A stretch of 64,000 bases of DNA from Chitinophaga arvensicola (GTDB lineage Bacteria > Bacteroidota > Bacteroidia > Chitinophagales > Chitinophagaceae). The DNA lies in assembly GCF_900110835.1 (NCBI RefSeq), contig NZ_FOJG01000002.1:3612698-3676697 (forward strand), given 5' to 3'. Below are positions 61,264 through 64,000 of this stretch, one piece after another. The position numbers and the translations under genes were made by a program. The stretch's first letter is position 1. Each line of letters begins with the position of its first letter. Under the pieces are notes generated by a model. It had not been told where the DNA came from, did not search any database, and saw only the letters and a list, made by a program, of their open reading frames with translations.

Positions 61264-61290
61264 TGTTATTAATTTCTTTTATTATTTAAT

Positions 61291-61352
61291 GTCTGATGCC
61301 TGAAGTTTGATGTATCGGTTTGAACGGATACTTCAAACCTCTCACCTCAGAC
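61291..61352 (-). other. Nested hairpin between rpsS and rplV
   Basis: GTCTGA (61291-61296) pairs with TCAGAC (61347-61352) as the outer stem and GTTTGA (61305-61310) with TCAAAC (61333-61338) as an inner stem, in the 95-bp spacer. Confidence 0.5.
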
Positions 61353-61358
61353 TATAAT

Positions 61359-61625
61359 TTACATTTTCTTGTTAACGTGTCCTCTGAAGTTACGTGTAGG
61401 AGCAAATTCGCCCAGTTTATGACCAACCATGAATTCCGTTACATAAACAGGAATAAATTTGTTGCCATTGTGAACCGCGAATGTGTGACCAACGAAATCA
61501 GGAGTGATAGTAGAACGACGGCTCCAGGTCTTGATAACAGACCTCTTGGTGCCGGTATTCATCTTCTCAACTTTAGTTTCTAATTTCAGGTCTACGTAAG
61601 GACCTTTTTTTATGGAACGAGCCAT
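61359..61625 (-). CDS. rpsS: Ribosomal protein S19
   Basis: This 88-residue head protein starts MARSIKKGPYVDLKLETKVE and contains VIKTWSRRSTITPDFVGHTF and HKLGEFAPTRNFRGHVNKK, typical of S19. Confidence 0.97.
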   Translation of the reverse strand: MARSIKKGPYVDLKLETKVEKMNTGTKRSVIKTWSRRSTITPDFVGHTFAVHNGNKFIPVYVTEFMVGHKLGEFAPTRNFRGHVNKKM

Positions 61626-61654
61626 GTCTTACTGATTTATGATTTTTCAAACCC

Positions 61655-61680
61655 GGGATCCGGTATTGCTACCGGATCCC
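61655..61680 (-). other. Intercistronic hairpin between rplB and rpsS
   Basis: GGGATCCGGTA (61655-61665) pairs perfectly with TACCGGATCCC (61670-61680) around the loop TTGC, in the 68-bp spacer; no T-run. Confidence 0.75.
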
Positions 61681-61693
61681 TGATTCAGAAATA

Positions 61694-62527
61694 CTATAAT
61701 TTTTTACCGTTTTTTCTGCTAATGATCAGCTTATCAGAACTCTTATGCGGTTTTCTGGTTTTCAGACCTTTCGCATATTTACCAGTTCTTGATCTAGGAT
61801 GGCCTCCGGAAGATTTACCTTCACCACCACCCATCGGGTGATCTACAGGGTTCATAGCCACACCACGGTTGCGGGGGCGGATACCTCTCCAACGGTTAGC
61901 ACCTGCTTTACCGATGGATTGCAGTGCGTGGTCGGAGTTAGAAACAGTACCAACAGTAGCTTTACAAGTATTTAATACTTTGCGGAGCTCACCGGAAGGC
62001 ATTTTCAGTACGGCATATTTTTCTTCCTTGTTGGACAGCTGAGCGTAAGCACCGGCGCTTCTTGCGATCGCACCACCTTTACCAGGTTGCAGCTCAATGT
62101 TGTGTACAACAGTACCGAGAGGCATGTTTTTCAGCGGTAAAGCGTTACCTACTTCAGGAGCTACGTCGGAGCCGCTGATAACGGTACCACCAACCTGTAA
62201 GCCCTGTGGAGCAATGATATAACGTTTTTCACCATCTGAATAGCTTACCAGCGCGATGAATGCACTACGGTTAGGATCGTATTCGATAGTTTTTACAGTC
62301 GCTGGTACATTTTCCTTATCACGCTTGAAATCAATTACACGGTATTGTTTCTTGTGACCACCACCTATGTAGCGCATAGACATTCTACCTTGCGCATTTC
62401 TACCACCGGTCCTTTTGATAGGCTCCAGGAGGCTTTTTTCCGGGGTATCCGAGGTCAGCTCAGCGTAAGCGTTGCCTATTTTCCAGCGGGTACCGGCCGT
62501 CATTGGTTTGAACTTCTTCAGTGCCAT
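61694..62527 (-). CDS. rplB: Ribosomal protein L2
   Basis: This 277-residue protein at the peptidyl-transferase centre has RNAQGRMSMRYIGGGHKKQYR, VHNIELQPGKGGAIARSAGA and NPVDHPMGGGEGKSSGGHPR with the conserved His near the C-terminus. It lies between rplW and rpsS. Confidence 0.97.
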   Translation of the reverse strand: MALKKFKPMTAGTRWKIGNAYAELTSDTPEKSLLEPIKRTGGRNAQGRMSMRYIGGGHKKQYRVIDFKRDKENVPATVKTIEYDPNRSAFIALVSYSDGEKRYIIAPQGLQVGGTVISGSDVAPEVGNALPLKNMPLGTVVHNIELQPGKGGAIARSAGAYAQLSNKEEKYAVLKMPSGELRKVLNTCKATVGTVSNSDHALQSIGKAGANRWRGIRPRNRGVAMNPVDHPMGGGEGKSSGGHPRSRTGKYAKGLKTRKPHKSSDKLIISRKNGKKL

Positions 62528-62611
62528 TACTTCCTAAAAAGTTAAATGTTAATTAATATAAAAGTGATCTGCATATACATCCACATCCCGGCTGTTCAGG
62601 CCGGAACGGCA

Positions 62612-62911
62612 CTACATGTTAGCATACAGATCTATAGTTTCACCAGCTGCAACGGTAATGATCGCCTTTTTGTAGGACGGTTTTTTACCTGCGATGAAAC
62701 CGGCTTTAGTAAAGCGGAATTTAGCTTTACCTGGCATTACAGCAGTATTTACATCTGCTACGGTTACACCGTAAAACTCTTCCACTGCTTTTTTGATCTC
62801 CAGTTTGTTGGCTTTTTTGTCAACGATGAAGTAGTAGCGGTTGAATTTTTCGGTTGCTTTGTTAACCTTTTCGGATACCACCGGTTTGATTAAAACGTCA
62901 GAAAGTTTCAT
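62612..62911 (-). CDS. rplW: Ribosomal protein L23
   Basis: This 99-residue exit-tunnel protein, docking site for SRP and trigger factor, has LIKPVVSEKVNKATEKFNRY and ANKLEIKKAVEEFYGVTVAD. Confidence 0.96.
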   Translation of the reverse strand: MKLSDVLIKPVVSEKVNKATEKFNRYYFIVDKKANKLEIKKAVEEFYGVTVADVNTAVMPGKAKFRFTKAGFIAGKKPSYKKAIITVAAGETIDLYANM

Positions 62912-62920
62912 CTTCTTTAT

Positions 62921-62955
62921 AGCATTTAGCTGTTGGCGTTAGCCTTCAGCTGTTA
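62921..62955. repeat. TTAGC-rich dispersed repeat, copy D, between rplD and rplW
   Basis: AGCATTTAGCTGTT (62921-62934) is identical to the first 14 bp of copy B at 28711. It continues with GGCGTTAGCCTTCAGCTGTT. The repeat fills most of the 63-bp spacer between two essential genes. Confidence 0.6.
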
Positions 62956-62974
62956 TTGAATTGGTTTGTACATC

Positions 62975-63613
62975 CTAAGCTTCTGCAGGCTCTTCAGTGA
63001 AGATTTTGGCAGCGCTTTCTGTGAACACGATGTAATTGCTGTTCATGATGTCGTAAGTGTTTACGTCGCTCAGAACAGTACCGTCTACAGTAGGGATGTT
63101 TCTTAAAGACAGGTAAACATTGTCATTGTATTCAGGCGTGATGAACATTGTCTTTCTGCCTTCTACGTTGATGTTCAGATTCTTCAGGAAACCAACGAAT
63201 TGTTTGGTTTTAGGCGCTTCGAGTTGCAGATCTTCAACGATGATGATGCTGTTTTCTTTAGCTTTCACTGACAGGGCGGAGATCTTAGCGAGATCTTTCA
63301 CTTTTCTGTTCAGTTTGAAACCCCAACCGTGAGGTTTTGGTCCGAAGATGGTACCACCACCTTTATACAATGGGTTACGGATGTTACCTTTACGGGCGCC
63401 ACCGGTACCTTTTTGTTTGTGCAGTTTGCGGGAAGCACCTTGTACTTCTGCTCTGGTTTTTACCTTGTGGGTACCTTGACGCTGAGCAGCGAGGTATTGT
63501 TTAACAGCCAGGTAAATTACGTGGTTGTTAGGCTCAACACCAAAGATCTCCTCAGGAAGTTCAATAGACCTTCCGGTTTTCTTACCTTCTATATTTAAAA
63601 TATCGATTTGCAT
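62975..63613 (-). CDS. rplD: Ribosomal protein L4
   Basis: This 212-residue protein has the tunnel-reaching loop RKLHKQKGTGGARKGNIRNP and GGGTIFGPKPHGWGFKLNRK. In E. coli L4 represses the S10 operon. It begins one base after the rplC stop codon. Confidence 0.97.
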   Translation of the reverse strand: MQIDILNIEGKKTGRSIELPEEIFGVEPNNHVIYLAVKQYLAAQRQGTHKVKTRAEVQGASRKLHKQKGTGGARKGNIRNPLYKGGGTIFGPKPHGWGFKLNRKVKDLAKISALSVKAKENSIIIVEDLQLEAPKTKQFVGFLKNLNINVEGRKTMFITPEYNDNVYLSLRNIPTVDGTVLSDVNTYDIMNSNYIVFTESAAKIFTEEPAEA

Positions 63614-63614
63614 G

Positions 63615-64000
63615 TTACTTCTGGATTAAAACGATTGAACCAATGTGGCCGGGAACGGAACCACTTACCAGGATATAATTCTTTTCAGGGAATATTTTCA
63701 CGATCTTCAGACCTTTCACTTTCACTCTTTCGTTACCTGTCTGGCCGGCCATACGCATACCCTTGAAAACGCGGGAAGGATAAGAGGATCCACCAACAGA
63801 ACCAGGAGCTCTGCTTCTATCGTGCTGACCGTGGGTAGCTTCACCCACACCGCTAAATCCGTGGCGTTTTACAACACCCTGGAAACCTTTACCTTTGGAA
63901 GTGCCTACAACGTCAATTGTCTCACCTTCTGCGAAGATTTCGCAGGTGATAGATTCACCGAGGGCTTTCTGTACATCCGGGTTGCGGAGTTCTTTTACAA
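63615..64000 (-). CDS. rplC: Ribosomal protein L3, C-terminal part (cut by the window end)
   Basis: The minus-strand frame stays open to base 64000, so the N-terminus lies outside. Visible L3 features: TIDVVGTSKGKGFQGVVKRH, GFSGVGEATHGQHDRSRAPG and the following GSVGGSSYPSRVFKGMRMAG, the conserved L3 segment near the peptidyl-transferase centre. The rest of the S10 operon start is not in view. Confidence 0.95.
   Translation of the reverse strand, partial: VKELRNPDVQKALGESITCEIFAEGETIDVVGTSKGKGFQGVVKRHGFSGVGEATHGQHDRSRAPGSVGGSSYPSRVFKGMRMAGQTGNERVKVKGLKIVKIFPEKNYILVSGSVPGHIGSIVLIQK

Noticed and set aside
1..64000. tRNA, rRNA, CRISPR, IS elements or prophage genes
   Set aside because: The intergenic regions were read on both strands for CCA-type cloverleafs, regular repeat-spacer patterns, transposase or phage genes; none was found.

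Overview
The window looks like a chromosomal segment from a member of the Bacteroidota, most likely the Chitinophagaceae (Chitinophaga-like). The evidence is: promoters of the Bacteroidota type (TAnnTTTG, often with a TTG box 18-21 bp upstream); almost no Shine-Dalgarno sequences; a lipoprotein-type Omp85 protein (TamL); type III glutamine synthetase; a fused branched-chain 2-oxoacid dehydrogenase E1; a PepSY/TonB-receptor pair; and an enzyme pair suggestive of sulfonolipid synthesis. No rRNA, tRNA, CRISPR array, insertion sequence or prophage was seen. The genus is inference.

Layout. 1-9.8 kb: the 3' end of an FtsX-like permease; a minus-strand operon of a SpoU-type RNA methyltransferase and two unrecognised lipoproteins; tamL; truB; a methyltransferase; aroE. 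9.9-17.5 kb: a ComA-like phosphosulfolactate synthase, a TPR protein, small secreted proteins, an enoyl-CoA hydratase, a PafA-type phosphatase and an alpha-oxoamine synthase (serine palmitoyltransferase / cysteate acyltransferase family). 17.5-32 kb: an iron-uptake-type PepSY protein and TonB receptor, purL, glnN, a lipoprotein, accC, accB, efp, a thioredoxin-like protein, mdh and a MarR regulator. 32-40.3 kb: MFS, DedA, dicarboxylate and amino-acid transporters, YebC, an orphan response regulator and a 2-hydroxyacid dehydrogenase. 40.5-47.7 kb: the fused E1, a DUF1573 protein, an aminotransferase, a 700-bp non-coding region, carA and a zinc-ribbon membrane protein. 47.7-64 kb: the S10-spc-alpha ribosomal protein cluster on the minus strand, from rplC (cut by the window edge) to rplQ, with secY, map, infA and rpoA.

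How the parts connect. Most genes are core housekeeping: translation, protein export, fatty-acid synthesis start (AccB/AccC), nitrogen and nucleotide metabolism (GlnN, PurL, CarA), central carbon (Mdh), and branched-chain amino-acid degradation (fused E1, methylglutaconyl-CoA-hydratase-like enzyme). PepSY and the TonB receptor overlap by 4 bp and act as one unit.

The least explained material is non-coding. Two tandem elements at 45.24-45.51 kb share a nearly identical 24-nt block followed by covarying hairpins; the first has its own promoter, a LacI-like palindrome and a terminator, so they look like twin small RNAs. Two far-apart terminators share a GGGGAGATGAAA stem with compensatory changes. 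A TTAGC-rich repeat occurs at four or more sites. Strong unrelated hairpins sit in many of the long spacers of the ribosomal cluster. A promoter-terminator arrangement precedes carA. Among proteins, EF-P has Arg32 in a loop without the usual PGKG sequence, L36 keeps only one of four zinc ligands, and S3 carries a 40-residue Gly/Arg/His tail.
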